Below, in pieces: positions 1 to 8,477 of a stretch of 64,000 bases of DNA. The position numbers and the translations under genes were made by a program. The DNA comes from PALSA-1006 sp963733265 (GTDB taxonomy: Bacteria; Pseudomonadota; Gammaproteobacteria; Burkholderiales; Gallionellaceae), in the NCBI GenBank assembly GCA_963733265.1, contig CAVTCF010000001.1:1240001-1304000 (forward strand). The letters are read 5' to 3'. The first letter of the stretch is position 1, and each line of letters starts with the position of its first letter. The notes under the pieces are model-generated. The model saw only the letters and a program-made list of their open reading frames with translations. It had not been told where the DNA came from and made no database searches.

Positions 1-753
1 CGCCTCGCTTTTGCTATGGCAAAGCGTTGCGGCTTGCCCCTGCTAGTCGTAATTCCTATGCTGGATAATCCAGAATACGAAGCCGAGATGCCCGAGTTGG
101 TGCTGCGCGACGAATTGGAAATTGCAGATAAGATCAGTGCCCTACGCCTGCTGGCGGATGCCGCAGGTGTGCAACTTGATGTGCGTGTGCGGCGCAGGTC
201 TGAAATTCATATTGGGATCGTGGCTGAAGCCAATGAATCGAAAGCTGATCTGATCATAATCCGGCGACGCGGCAAGCCTAGTTTTCTGGCGCGTTTGTTG
301 GTGGGGGAGATGGTCAGTAAAGTCATACGTGATACATCATGCAGTGTCTTGCTGGTACCTCGCGCGGCGGAATTCTGGAGCAAGCGTATTCTTGCTGCGG
401 TGGGAGATACTCCGGCTGCGCCCAGTATTGCCAAAACAGCAGGAACCATCGCCGGTATTTGCGAGTTGCCGCTCACGATTTTAAGCGTAGCGCCGGATCA
501 AGAATCGCTGTCAAAAACCCAAAGTCTCAACACCCTGAATGTCGTGCTCGCATCCGCCTCTTCGTCGAATGTTCAAGGCGAAGTTCGTATTGGCAATCTG
601 GTCGAGCAAACCATCTCCGCCGTAAAAGAATCCGCAGTCGACCTTGTGGTAATCGGACGGCAGCGCTATCACCTCATGCCTTTCGGCAAACAAGGCATCA
701 TGCAGAACATTGCGGGCAACATGGATGTGCCCACGCTGGTCGTAGCTGCATAA
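1..753 (+). CDS. Universal stress protein, tandem UspA domains (5' end cut by window)
   Basis: The frame is open from base 1, with in-frame codons before the first ATG at 16, so the true start lies outside the window. Two UspA-like halves are visible: the first ends around residues 78-115 with the pattern ADLIIIRRRG and SCSVLLVP, the second ends at the C-terminus with VDLVVIGRQR and VPTLVVAA. Tandem UspA proteins are cytoplasmic nucleotide-binding stress proteins. The usual G-2x-G-9x-G(S/T) ATP loop is only partly kept, so nucleotide binding is uncertain. It lies upstream of tusA but is separated from it by about 150 bases that hold an operator-like element. Confidence 0.85.
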   Translation, partial: RLAFAMAKRCGLPLLVVIPMLDNPEYEAEMPELVLRDELEIADKISALRLLADAAGVQLDVRVRRRSEIHIGIVAEANESKADLIIIRRRGKPSFLARLLVGEMVSKVIRDTSCSVLLVPRAAEFWSKRILAAVGDTPAAPSIAKTAGTIAGICELPLTILSVAPDQESLSKTQSLNTLNVVLASASSSNVQGEVRIGNLVEQTISAVKESAVDLVVIGRQRYHLMPFGKQGIMQNIAGNMDVPTLVVAA

Positions 754-768
754 GTATCCTCTAAAAGA

Positions 769-807
769 TAACCCCAATGGGTTATGCGCTATACCCGTCA
801 AGGGTAT
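769..807. promoter_or_regulatory. Paired palindromic operator-like element upstream of tusA
   Basis: Two inverted repeats lie side by side: TAACCC-CAAT-GGGTTA (769-784) and ATACCC-GTCAA-GGGTAT (791-807). The core is ACCC-N4-GGGT, 10 bases, ACCC-N5-GGGT. The same order and the same spacings occur at 9383-9417 in front of dsrA. The half-site starts are 22 bases apart, about two helical turns. This is seen directly; that it binds a regulator of sulfur oxidation genes is inference. Confidence 0.65.
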
Positions 808-906
808 GGACGCAATCCGGCTGTGCGTTCTTAATAATGCGTCCGCATTTTAATCATGGAATTTCCTGTTTTTAGCGGCAATTTATTAACTCGTTGGAGA
901 TGAAAA

Positions 907-1134
907 ATGAAATTTGATAAAGAGTTCGATGCTAGTGGAATGTCTTGCCCGTTACCAATTGTGAAGACAAAAAAATCATTGGTGGATATGAGCAGCGGTC
1001 AAGTACTCAAAGTAATAGCTACAGACTGCGGCGCAGTTAAAGATATGCAAGCTTTTGCAGACCAGACTGGTAATACTTTGCTGTCTTCTACAGAAGAGTC
1101 GGGCAAATACATTTTTTTCATGAAGAAGAGTTAA
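907..1134 (+). CDS. tusA: TusA-family sulfurtransferase
   Basis: 75-residue sulfur carrier of usual TusA length. The family CPxP motif is present (Cys14-Pro-Leu-Pro), the cysteine that carries persulfide sulfur. A ribosome site (TTGGAG) lies just upstream of the ATG. In sulfur oxidisers TusA passes sulfane sulfur in the cytoplasm to DsrE-type proteins and DsrEFH/DsrC. Here it is followed by dsrE2 after 31 bases, the classic pairing. The paired palindrome at 769-807 sits in its promoter region, linking it by sequence to the dsr promoter. Confidence 0.93.
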   Translation: MKFDKEFDASGMSCPLPIVKTKKSLVDMSSGQVLKVIATDCGAVKDMQAFADQTGNTLLSSTEESGKYIFFMKKS

Positions 1135-1165
1135 TTCTTACGACATCATATCTAAGGGGAAAAGT

Positions 1166-1633
1166 ATGGCAAAAAAAATGGCGATTATCGCCACAAAAGG
1201 CACGCTGGATATGGCGTATCCGCCGTTTATCTTGGCGTCTACCGCTGCCGCACTCGGTTACGATGTGCAGGTTTTTTTCACTTTCTACGGCCTCCAACTG
1301 CTACGCAAAGATCTATCCAATGTGATGATCAGCCCGTTGGCTAATCCGGCCATGCCGATGCCTATCCCGATGCCGGTGATGGTGCAGATGCTGCCCGGTA
1401 TGGAAAGCATGGCGACCATGATGATGAAGCAAAAACTCAAGAAGCACGGCGTCGCCTCGCTGACAGAGTTGCGCGATTTGTGTCTGGAGGCGGATGTGAA
1501 ATTCATTGCCTGCCAGATGACCGTCGATCTGTTCGAGTTCGACAAGAGCGAGTTCATCGATCAAGTGGAATACGGTGGCGCGGCCACATTTATGGGCTTT
1601 GCCGGAGATACCGATATCTGCTTGTTTGTCTAA
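1166..1633 (+). CDS. dsrE2: DsrE2-type sulfur transferase (DsrE/DsrF-like family)
   Basis: 155 residues of DsrE/F/H-like fold. Candidate sulfur-carrying cysteines are C106, C116 (in IACQMT) and C152. A methionine- and proline-rich hydrophobic stretch at about residues 57-90 matches the membrane-associated insert known from DsrE2 proteins. AAGGGGA precedes the start. It directly follows tusA, and DsrE2/TusA pairs are known partners in cytoplasmic sulfur trafficking. A FadL-type porin follows 72 bases later, possibly in the same transcript. Confidence 0.88.
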   Translation: MAKKMAIIATKGTLDMAYPPFILASTAAALGYDVQVFFTFYGLQLLRKDLSNVMISPLANPAMPMPIPMPVMVQMLPGMESMATMMMKQKLKKHGVASLTELRDLCLEADVKFIACQMTVDLFEFDKSEFIDQVEYGGAATFMGFAGDTDICLFV

Positions 1634-1705
1634 GTGTATCAAGTTGTTTTGATTTGGCTGTAGAACTAACTGCGTCACTAAAAATAATTAATCAGGGAGA
1701 ATCGC

Positions 1706-2917
1706 ATGAAGATTAAAAGATTGGTTGCATCGATGTTTGTTATCAGCGTGGCAGCTTCGCCATTGGCATACGCCACCAACGGTGATGAAATGATGGCTAC
1801 AGGTTCGGAAAATATCGCTTTGGGTGGTTCCGGAGTCGCGCACTTTGTCGGCGCTGAAAGCACGTTTGCTAACCCCGCTATGCTTGGTAAGTCAACCGGG
1901 TCAGAAGTTGCCGGTGGCTTTAATTACTTCAAACCAACCGTAAGCAATAACGGCTTGGGGGGCACAGACTCTACTAGTGGCGCGAGTCCAAGTTACATTC
2001 CTGATATTTCCTATTCAGGTCGCGTCAACGACAATTTTACTTATGGTGTCGCTATGGCCGGTATCGCCGGAATGGGGGTTGAGTACACTGCGTTTTCGGC
2101 ACTTTTTAATGCAAAAACTTCACTCAGTCTCGCGAGAATCGTGCCAACCATTGCGTATAACACAGATGTTTACGGAATAGGTTTTTCACCAGTGATTCAA
2201 TATGGCTCCTTAATGATTTCGTATAATGGCTATAACGCTTCTCAAAGCGCCGATAGCCATACTGGTTATGGAGTTAATCTGGGTGGTTATTATAATGCCT
2301 CGAAAGCGGTAACACTGGCGCTGGCATATCAATCTCAAATTGACATGACCTATGGGACGCAATTATCCGGAGCGGCCAAAGGCTTTGGTCTATACTCGGG
2401 AAGCGTATACGGGGCAGGATTTGGCGATACGTTGAGTCAACCGGCTCAAGTTAAAGCAGGTGTCTCCTATGTCATAAACGACCAATATACTTTTACGACT
2501 GATTACAAGCTGATCCAATGGGCAGAGGCTACAGGTTATAAGGATTATAACTGGCAGGATCAGAATGTCGTAGCAGTGGGCGGAAAGTATACTGGCAGTG
2601 AATATTGGCTTGGCTTGGGCTACAACTATGCACAAGATCCGATTGGAGCGATCGCTAAATCAACTTACCGGAATTCAGTCATTAACTTTTTTAACAACGA
2701 AATGTTCCCTGGTATCGTGGCAAGCTCTTACACTTTTGGCGGTGGATATAGCATTTCCAAATCGTTGGGTATAGATTTCTCCGCTGTGATCACACCACAA
2801 GTGGTTCAGACGGTTGACATTAGTGTGTTGGCTGCTGCGCAAGGTTCAACCGCAGCTACCAACACGACCTATCATTCTCAACAGGCATGTTCGGTCTCAT
2901 TGCGTTACAAGTTCTAA
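1706..2917 (+). CDS. FadL/OmpP1/TodX-family outer membrane transport protein
   Basis: 403 residues with an N-terminal signal peptide (cleavage near ...PLAYA, residue 23), then an N-plug region with the family-typical ATNG and NPA(M)LG patterns, and a C-terminal beta-barrel ending in LRYKF with terminal Phe as expected for outer membrane insertion. FadL proteins move hydrophobic compounds across the outer membrane. Placement behind tusA-dsrE2 suggests, but does not prove, uptake of a hydrophobic sulfur species. AGGGAGA precedes the start and a strong terminator follows at 3004. Confidence 0.85.
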   Translation: MKIKRLVASMFVISVAASPLAYATNGDEMMATGSENIALGGSGVAHFVGAESTFANPAMLGKSTGSEVAGGFNYFKPTVSNNGLGGTDSTSGASPSYIPDISYSGRVNDNFTYGVAMAGIAGMGVEYTAFSALFNAKTSLSLARIVPTIAYNTDVYGIGFSPVIQYGSLMISYNGYNASQSADSHTGYGVNLGGYYNASKAVTLALAYQSQIDMTYGTQLSGAAKGFGLYSGSVYGAGFGDTLSQPAQVKAGVSYVINDQYTFTTDYKLIQWAEATGYKDYNWQDQNVVAVGGKYTGSEYWLGLGYNYAQDPIGAIAKSTYRNSVINFFNNEMFPGIVASSYTFGGGYSISKSLGIDFSAVITPQVVQTVDISVLAAAQGSTAATNTTYHSQQACSVSLRYKF

Positions 2918-3003
2918 TTTGTCATTAGCATTGCAAATCATTGCAGTGCTATAGCGAACGAAATCTGGTATCGACAGATATTCACTTGCTGGCAAGCCGC
3001 AAT

Positions 3004-3036
3004 AAAAAAGCCCGTGTGTTTTGCGGGCTTTTTTAT
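3004..3036 (+). terminator. Rho-independent terminator after the fadL-like gene
   Basis: Perfect inverted repeat AAAAAAGCCCG / CGGGCTTTTTT (3004-3014 and 3024-3034) with a 9-base loop and a T run. The A tract on the left arm means it could also end minus-strand transcripts. The rest of 2918-3218 shows no gene. Confidence 0.85.
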
Positions 3037-3218
3037 TAACAAAACGACGGTTATGTCTCTATTCGTCCCTAATGCCTTGTTAGAGAAATTGCGAATTTGC
3101 CATCGTAAGCGATCGAGATCGGCATCATCGTGTCTAGTATCGATCTGTACGTAAAATTCAATCTCGGGATGTAGAGTAAACGAAGTTTATTGAATCGTAG
3201 AGTCGAGGGAACTCATTA

Positions 3219-3449
3219 TTAGGCTGGCATGCCGAGTATCCTCCCGGTTAGTTTACGCGCCAAGGGCGCAACAAAAAATATCACGGGTACGGCCACAAAA
3301 TAAGCCGTAGCGTAAGCCTTAAGCCATGCATGCACAAAGCCGTGCCCCCAGCCAACGTTGGCAAGAGTGATAACAAAGGTCATGATGAACACCATGGCTG
3401 CAGCCATCACGATTGAAAATACTAAATGGAACTTCTTATGTGAACTCAT
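3219..3449 (-). CDS. DUF2798-like small membrane protein
   Basis: 76 residues with two hydrophobic segments (about 8-30 and 42-63) separated by a short loop, the layout of the DUF2798 family. Function unknown. It lies 24 bases downstream of trxC on the same strand, so the two may be co-transcribed. A ribosome-site-like GGAGATGA lies before the ATG. Confidence 0.7.
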   Translation of the reverse strand: MSSHKKFHLVFSIVMAAAMVFIMTFVITLANVGWGHGFVHAWLKAYATAYFVAVPVIFFVAPLARKLTGRILGMPA

Positions 3450-3473
3450 TACATCATCTCCAATATTTTGTGG

Positions 3474-3914
3474 TTATTGCGCACTATTGGCTTGGACCCA
3501 TCGCACAATACTGTTGGTATTCATGGCGCCTGCTTGACGGGCAATTTCTTGCCCATTTTTGAATATGGCAAGTGTAGGAATGCTACGAATATTAAACCGT
3601 GCAGCAATATTTTGTGATTGCTCGGTATCTACTTTTACGAAGCTATAATTTGGCTCCATCTGCTGTGCTGCTTCTGCAAATGACGGCGCCATACCTCGAC
3701 AGGGGGCACACCAGGGTGCCCAAAAATCCACAACGATGGGTATGTCGGATTGTGAAATGTGCTGGTCAAAACTTGTTTCGTTTAGCTCTACTGGATGCCC
3801 TGTGAACAAAGGTGTATGGCACTTTCCGCAAGTGCCGTCCTCTTCAAGCCGGTTGTCGGGTAAACGGTTTACGGCATGGCATTGAGGGCATACAACATGT
3901 AGCAAGGTGGTCAT
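3474..3914 (-). CDS. trxC: Thioredoxin 2 (TrxC) with N-terminal zinc ribbon
   Basis: 146 residues from the ATG at 3914, chosen because GGAG lies 7 bases upstream; an in-frame upstream start exists but has no ribosome site. The N-terminus carries two CxxC pairs (C9/C12, C29/C32) typical of the TrxC zinc finger. The thioredoxin fold follows, with active site WCAPC (C69, C72) and the cis-proline in SIPT. It is a cytoplasmic disulfide reductase, often linked to oxidative stress. It could serve reduction of sulfur-carrier proteins here, but nothing in the sequence shows that. Confidence 0.92.
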   Translation of the reverse strand: MTTLLHVVCPQCHAVNRLPDNRLEEDGTCGKCHTPLFTGHPVELNETSFDQHISQSDIPIVVDFWAPWCAPCRGMAPSFAEAAQQMEPNYSFVKVDTEQSQNIAARFNIRSIPTLAIFKNGQEIARQAGAMNTNSIVRWVQANSAQ

Positions 3915-4001
3915 GGCAAACTCCAATAATTAAGTGGGTACAACATTGGGTGACTTGTTTTAAATTCAAGCTGCATCGCTTGGATGTGCACCGATATTCA
4001 C

Positions 4002-4643
4002 TTACTCTTGTTTTCGAGAAGCAGAAATCAGAAATATAGGAAACTCTCTTGGTTGTTGTCCTTGCACTTCCTTGCTCATGATTGTTGCCGTCGTGTCGCT
4101 GACATCACAATAACCGATATCATTTAATAACTCTTTTAATGTCTCTCTGTCAAAACCAAGGTGGTGCACACCCGTATTGTCCCCATGAAATGCACCATCT
4201 TCTGTATCAAGGTCTGCAAAACAGATTTGTCCATTGGGGCGTAAAAGTTTGAGCCATTCCTTGAGTAACTCAGCTGTATCGGGGATATGATGAAGAACCA
4301 TGCTACTCACGATAAGGTCATAATTGCCTTTTACATGCTGCCCTTTTTCAAAGTCGACGTATTGGGCAAGAACATTGCCAAGCTCCTGTTCTTCGACTTT
4401 CTTCTGCAGCATGCCGAGCATGCCTTGCGAGTTATCTACACCAGTGATCATTTTCACAAAAGGCTGTAACTTCAATGTCAGCAATCCCGTTCCGCAACCA
4501 AAATCAATTACCTCCATATTCTTTGTGAGATTAATTTTCCTGATAATTGCTGAAGCGACTTCGCTTGCAAGCTTAACCCTGCCGGGGTTCGAATCCCAGT
4601 CTGATGCTTCTTTGTCAAAGTCTTTCCGATTTTTGGATTTCAA
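4002..4643 (-). CDS. Class I SAM-dependent methyltransferase
   Basis: 213 residues. Motif I VIDFGCGTG near residue 45-53 binds S-adenosylmethionine, a post-I acidic residue (GVD) follows at about 70, and LLRPNGQICFADLD (about 140) is motif III/IV-like. The SMVLHHIP segment resembles UbiE/Methyltransf_11 members. The start is a TTG with a weak upstream GAGTG. The substrate cannot be told. It is transcribed away from the rhodanese at 4941. Confidence 0.8.
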   Translation of the reverse strand: MKSKNRKDFDKEASDWDSNPGRVKLASEVASAIIRKINLTKNMEVIDFGCGTGLLTLKLQPFVKMITGVDNSQGMLGMLQKKVEEQELGNVLAQYVDFEKGQHVKGNYDLIVSSMVLHHIPDTAELLKEWLKLLRPNGQICFADLDTEDGAFHGDNTGVHHLGFDRETLKELLNDIGYCDVSDTTATIMSKEVQGQQPREFPIFLISASRKQE

Positions 4644-4940
4644 TTTTCACTCGCTTTCAATTTAATTTAGTTGGATGTTATAGCATCTAACTTGTATATT
4701 AGTAATTGCTTATATAATATGTGAACCACTAGAGCTTTGCAACCAAATAAATATTCTCATTCAGTGAATGTAAGTCTACATAGGAAAAAAAGATCGACAT
4801 TTAAAAAATACATTTTGGAGCATTGCAGAATGCCATTAATAATTGCTTGGGTCGCTAAAACTAGAGTGTTGCTATAGCAACTTCACACTGACACTTCCCA
4901 TTTTTTTCTACTCCATCAATGCTACCTAATTAGGAACGAT

Positions 4941-5297
4941 ATGAACTTTCCGGAATTTCTTAATAAATATTGGCCATTTGTGGCACTGGGAATTTGGTTT
5001 GTGTACAAGTGGTGGAACTCAAAGAGAGTCATCGCTATGTTGCCGGAACTGAAGAAGAGCGGAGCAATACTTATTGACGTAAGATCAGCTGGCGAGTTTG
5101 CAAATGGGAACGCCCCCGGAACAATTAACATCCCCCTTCAGGAGTTAGGTGGAAGACTCGGCGAGGTACCCAAGTATTCTCCGATTGTTCTCTGCTGCGC
5201 TAGCGGAACACGAAGTGGAATGGCAAAGCTACTGCTAAAGAAGCATGGCTACCGGAATGTTCATAACATCGGCACCTGGACCAAATTTTTGGTCTAA
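4941..5297 (+). CDS. Membrane-anchored rhodanese-like protein
   Basis: 118 residues: one N-terminal membrane segment (about 10-24), then a single rhodanese domain with the LIDVRSAGEF motif and active-site loop CASGTRS (Cys86). AGGA precedes the start. Single-domain rhodaneses move sulfane sulfur as a cysteine persulfide; here the domain is tethered to the inner membrane. Topology (cytoplasmic domain) is inferred from the tryptophan/lysine-rich segment after the membrane helix. It is one of three rhodaneses in the window. Confidence 0.85.
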   Translation: MNFPEFLNKYWPFVALGIWFVYKWWNSKRVIAMLPELKKSGAILIDVRSAGEFANGNAPGTINIPLQELGGRLGEVPKYSPIVLCCASGTRSGMAKLLLKKHGYRNVHNIGTWTKFLV

Positions 5298-5352
5298 GCT
5301 TCTCAGCAATGGCCTCCGTGTTTGTATAGACGTGAAATGAAATGTGCAGCAA

Positions 5353-6540
5353 TCAAACTATAAATTTTTTGGTGATGTCATTGAGGTCTTGCGCTGCGCC
5401 GACCATGCGCTCTGATTCTTTGATACAAACGCCGGTCAGGTCTGCGGCAGTGACGGTGCGAGTCTGATTTTCCGCTATCCGGGCTAGGACGATGCCGACC
5501 AGCATTTGTTGATCATCGGCGGCTTCCCGCACAGCGTCGACCGAAGTTTTCATCGCTGCTGTGGCTTGCTCGATCTGTACGAAAATTTCCGAGGATGCTT
5601 GGGACGCCTGCAGGCCTTCTCTGACTGCATTGGCATTTTCTTGTGAGATGGCGACTGTTGAGGCCACATCGATACCGACTCGTTTGAGAACTATATCTAT
5701 GCGGGTGGTCGCCTGCGCCGCCTGCTCGGATAGCTTCCTGACTTCGTCAGCCACAACTGCAAAGCCGCGGCCTTGTTCGCCTGCACGGGCAGCCTCAATG
5801 GCGGCATTTAAGGCCAAAAGATTAGTTTGTTCGGCGATGGCACGTATCGCCGAGACTGCGGTTTCGACCTCTTTGGCACTGGATTCTAGACTGGTGGCAT
5901 TGGCAGAGATTTTGCGGCTGGCATCATCCAGTACCGAGATGGATTTTTCTGTGGCACTGACCTGAGAGACTCCGTTACGCACCAGCTCATCAGCAGAAGA
6001 GGAACTTTTACTCGCCTCATCCGACAGGTCAAGAATGGAATTGGCTGCATCGGCCATACCATTGATGACTTTGATGATCTCATGCTCATTCTGGCGATAG
6101 TCGTCCATGTTGTGGCCGAGTGATTGCAGCGAGGTACCAATCTCATGTGCCGTACTATCCACCGAGTCGGCAGAGCGAGCCATCTCACCCAGTGTCTCGC
6201 GCAGACCAACCGCCATCGAGTCGAATCCTTCGGTGATCTCGCCCACAGTGTCGGCACTGCGCACACCGCAACCCTCGCGCAAATCGCCCTTGCGTATGCG
6301 ATCTGCGGCTACCGCAACCTGACGCAGTTTGCGAATGAGCAACCATTCCAGCAGTTTGTGATTGACGATGCCGATGGTGATACCGGCCACGAGGCAGCCC
6401 AAACAAAACCACACCAGCATCCCGTCTTTCCAATTGACAAATATGTTCGCATAGAACGGAAATACTATTCCCATCATCAGGCCGAATCCCAAGAACGAAA
6501 ATTTAAGTTGCTTGAGTATTGAGGGGGTATGCGCTGCCAT
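5353..6540 (-). CDS. Methyl-accepting chemotaxis protein without a large sensor domain
   Basis: 395 residues. Two closely spaced membrane helices (about 12-30 and 40-60) leave only a few periplasmic residues, followed by a HAMP-like segment (to about 115) and the cytoplasmic signalling domain with the hairpin-tip motif near AIRAIAEQTNLLALNAAIEA and the GRGFAVVADEVRKL sequence. Because it has no ligand-binding domain, it probably senses membrane state or works with partners. The C-terminus has no CheR-docking pentapeptide. Transcribed alone. Confidence 0.9.
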   Translation of the reverse strand: MAAHTPSILKQLKFSFLGFGLMMGIVFPFYANIFVNWKDGMLVWFCLGCLVAGITIGIVNHKLLEWLLIRKLRQVAVAADRIRKGDLREGCGVRSADTVGEITEGFDSMAVGLRETLGEMARSADSVDSTAHEIGTSLQSLGHNMDDYRQNEHEIIKVINGMADAANSILDLSDEASKSSSSADELVRNGVSQVSATEKSISVLDDASRKISANATSLESSAKEVETAVSAIRAIAEQTNLLALNAAIEAARAGEQGRGFAVVADEVRKLSEQAAQATTRIDIVLKRVGIDVASTVAISQENANAVREGLQASQASSEIFVQIEQATAAMKTSVDAVREAADDQQMLVGIVLARIAENQTRTVTAADLTGVCIKESERMVGAAQDLNDITKKFIV

Positions 6541-6633
6541 GGTGATCCTTAATTAGTATATTTATTGTGACGCTGAGAATTACCGCGTCTTGGGTTTATC
6601 GGTAGGGAGTTCGGAAACTTTAGCGTTCAGGAA

Positions 6634-7509
6634 TTAAGTTATTGTTATCCGGTCAAGATATCTTGCGCGATACAGCAAACGCGGCTTGGCCGGATCATCG
6701 GTAAATGCGCTGCGGTCGTGCAGCACGTTGTTGCACAGCAAGCCCATTCCTTGTTCCAAGCGTAGGCGATGGATGTGAGGAGTTTCGGTGGTTAGCAATT
6801 GTTCCAACTGTGCAACAGCCGCGCGCGTAATCTCATCCTGTTGCCATTCGATGCTGCGTGTACGTGCGGTGTAGCGCATGTGCAGCGCGCCGCTCAGCGG
6901 ATCGACGGAAAACACCGGGCCGGTCTGGGCTGGACGTATGCCGTCAGTAGCGTCCACCCGTTCCGGGATAGTCATGGCATCGGGAGCGGAGAGGGCGCGA
7001 ATAAAATCTGTATTCATATCGCGCAGCATAAGATAGGCGATCTCATGATCCATCACACGATTCTCGCCGCCGTCTCCTGCACTCTGCGCGCAATGCAGCA
7101 CCATGCCGCGTATCTGGCGTTCCGGTGGATTGTAATAGCCGTCGGTATGCCATTTGATGGCACGGTCGGTATAGGGAATGTAGGCTTGCCGCTGTCCGTC
7201 TTCATGGCATACGGTGATGCGGGTTACGCCTTGTTCGCCCGCCAGCCAATTGGCATCGAGTTGCTTTAATCCGAGCTGTGCACCAAAGTGTTGTACTGCG
7301 CGTTCATCCATTGCTTTGCGGCTGGCATAGATCACCATATTGCCGCGTTGGCAGCGCGACAGTAATTCGGCGCGCTCAGTCGCGGTTATGGCATTGGGGT
7401 CTTGGATTTCAACAATCAGTTCGTCCGCATTGGTGATGGCGTGCGCCAACTTGCGTTCGCGCCAACGCAAATATACTTCTGTGTCTTCAAGATCGAACGG
7501 ATTGGACAT
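6634..7509 (-). CDS. TauD/TfdA-like Fe(II)/2-oxoglutarate dioxygenase
   Basis: 291 residues with the iron facial triad: H121 and D123 in WHTDGYYN, and H264 in NNVLHDRSAF; a downstream Arg (around R277) would bind 2-oxoglutarate. Known members oxidise sulfonates such as taurine, or other small acids, in the cytoplasm. The gene is the last of five minus-strand genes that start next to the dsr promoter, starting 3 bases after its upstream neighbour. The context suggests a role tied to sulfur oxidation, but the substrate is unknown. Confidence 0.82.
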   Translation of the reverse strand: MSNPFDLEDTEVYLRWRERKLAHAITNADELIVEIQDPNAITATERAELLSRCQRGNMVIYASRKAMDERAVQHFGAQLGLKQLDANWLAGEQGVTRITVCHEDGQRQAYIPYTDRAIKWHTDGYYNPPERQIRGMVLHCAQSAGDGGENRVMDHEIAYLMLRDMNTDFIRALSAPDAMTIPERVDATDGIRPAQTGPVFSVDPLSGALHMRYTARTRSIEWQQDEITRAAVAQLEQLLTTETPHIHRLRLEQGMGLLCNNVLHDRSAFTDDPAKPRLLYRARYLDRITIT

Positions 7510-7512
7510 CGC

Positions 7513-8109
7513 TTAGTCGCCAGTGGCAGAAGCGCGGCGACGCGGCTGGCGCGGTTCGCTTTCCAGCAGATTGCGAAAAGTCTTTTCCACCATCTCGATT
7601 GCTTCCGGTGCTTCGATGCTCATCATTTGGTCGATGATCCAGCCGTTGTCTTTTTCATCCATCACTTCGTCCATGCAATATCCGAGGTAACGGGTGAAAG
7701 AGAAGTTGGTGGCGTTTTCTTCGTAGTTCAGGTCGGCATATTCACCGGCGCGCTGATTGAGCCGGTCGATGAAACGGCGTTTGCATTCCACCAATTCGCC
7801 ACCCAGCAGGCGGCTCTCATTTTCAGCATGGGTCTCCGCGATACGATTTGCCAGTGTAGAAGTAAATTCCATGCGCGCCTCTTGCGGTAGACGACGATAG
7901 GCGATGCGGTCGGCAACCTGAATTACGAACAGCAGAAACTCCGTGAGGAAGGCAAAGTATTGCGTTCCCACGGCGATCTCGAAATCCGCTTTGCGCGTTT
8001 TTTTCAGCGCATTATCGGCAATGCGGTAAATGACGAAAGACAATGCCCCGGCAAGTTCCTCCGGGGTATGTTCGCGTCCTGGTTTGAACCAGTTACTTTT
8101 AATGCGCAT
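7513..8109 (-). CDS. Conserved-looking alpha-helical protein of the dsr-divergent operon
   Basis: I do not recognise a named family. From the ATG at 8109 it is 198 residues; the open frame extends further upstream but that part overlaps the DsrC-like gene and is low in structure. It is predicted mostly helical, with a hydrophobic stretch (about residues 50-66), many Glu/Arg residues and a basic tail. It starts 4 bases after the stop of the DsrC-like gene and ends just before the dioxygenase, so it is translated as part of the same unit. Confidence 0.7.
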   Translation of the reverse strand: MRIKSNWFKPGREHTPEELAGALSFVIYRIADNALKKTRKADFEIAVGTQYFAFLTEFLLFVIQVADRIAYRRLPQEARMEFTSTLANRIAETHAENESRLLGGELVECKRRFIDRLNQRAGEYADLNYEENATNFSFTRYLGYCMDEVMDEKDNGWIIDQMMSIEAPEAIEMVEKTFRNLLESEPRQPRRRASATGD

Positions 8110-8113
8110 GTGC

Positions 8114-8443
8114 TTAGTAGCCGCCTTTGCCCAAGGGTTGCGGCAATCCGGCAACCTTGGCGGCCTGTTTTGCCGGGCCGATTGGGAAGAGATCGTACAA
8201 GGCCTTGCTGTCTGCTTCCGGCCAGAATTCGTTGACGGCTTTGAGCATGTTACGGAAGTTGGGCGTGTGTCCGTGTTCACGGTATTGTTCGCGCATGAAA
8301 TTGACGATCTCCCAATGTTTCGGTGTCAACTCAATACCTTCGATGGCGGCGATCACTCCGACGACTTCTTCGCTGTAATCGGGTTCCAACAGATAGCCTT
8401 CAGCGTCCGTTTCGAGTTCGTTTCCTGCTACTGTGTATCCCAT
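8114..8443 (-). CDS. DsrC/TusE-family protein lacking both cysteines
   Basis: 109 residues, colinear with the DsrC at 13065 (HWEIVNFMREQ, ALYDLFPIGPAKQA). The C-terminal arm reads GLPQPLGKGGY: the penultimate cysteine is gone and the second cysteine position is alanine (KQAAKVAG against KQACKIAG). There is no cysteine anywhere in the protein. It therefore cannot carry sulfur like DsrC; cysteine-less DsrC homologues have been proposed as regulatory. It lies between the Cas6-like gene and the 198-residue unknown. AGAGGAGAAAAAG precedes the start. Confidence 0.88.
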   Translation of the reverse strand: MGYTVAGNELETDAEGYLLEPDYSEEVVGVIAAIEGIELTPKHWEIVNFMREQYREHGHTPNFRNMLKAVNEFWPEADSKALYDLFPIGPAKQAAKVAGLPQPLGKGGY

Positions 8444-8477
8444 CTTTTTCTCCTCTTAAAGAAATCCTACTTGCTCA

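Noticed and set aside
4575..4590. GGTTCGAATCC, like the T-arm of a tRNA
   Set aside because: It lies inside the methyltransferase frame as Asp-Ser-Asn-Pro-Gly codons and no cloverleaf surrounds it.
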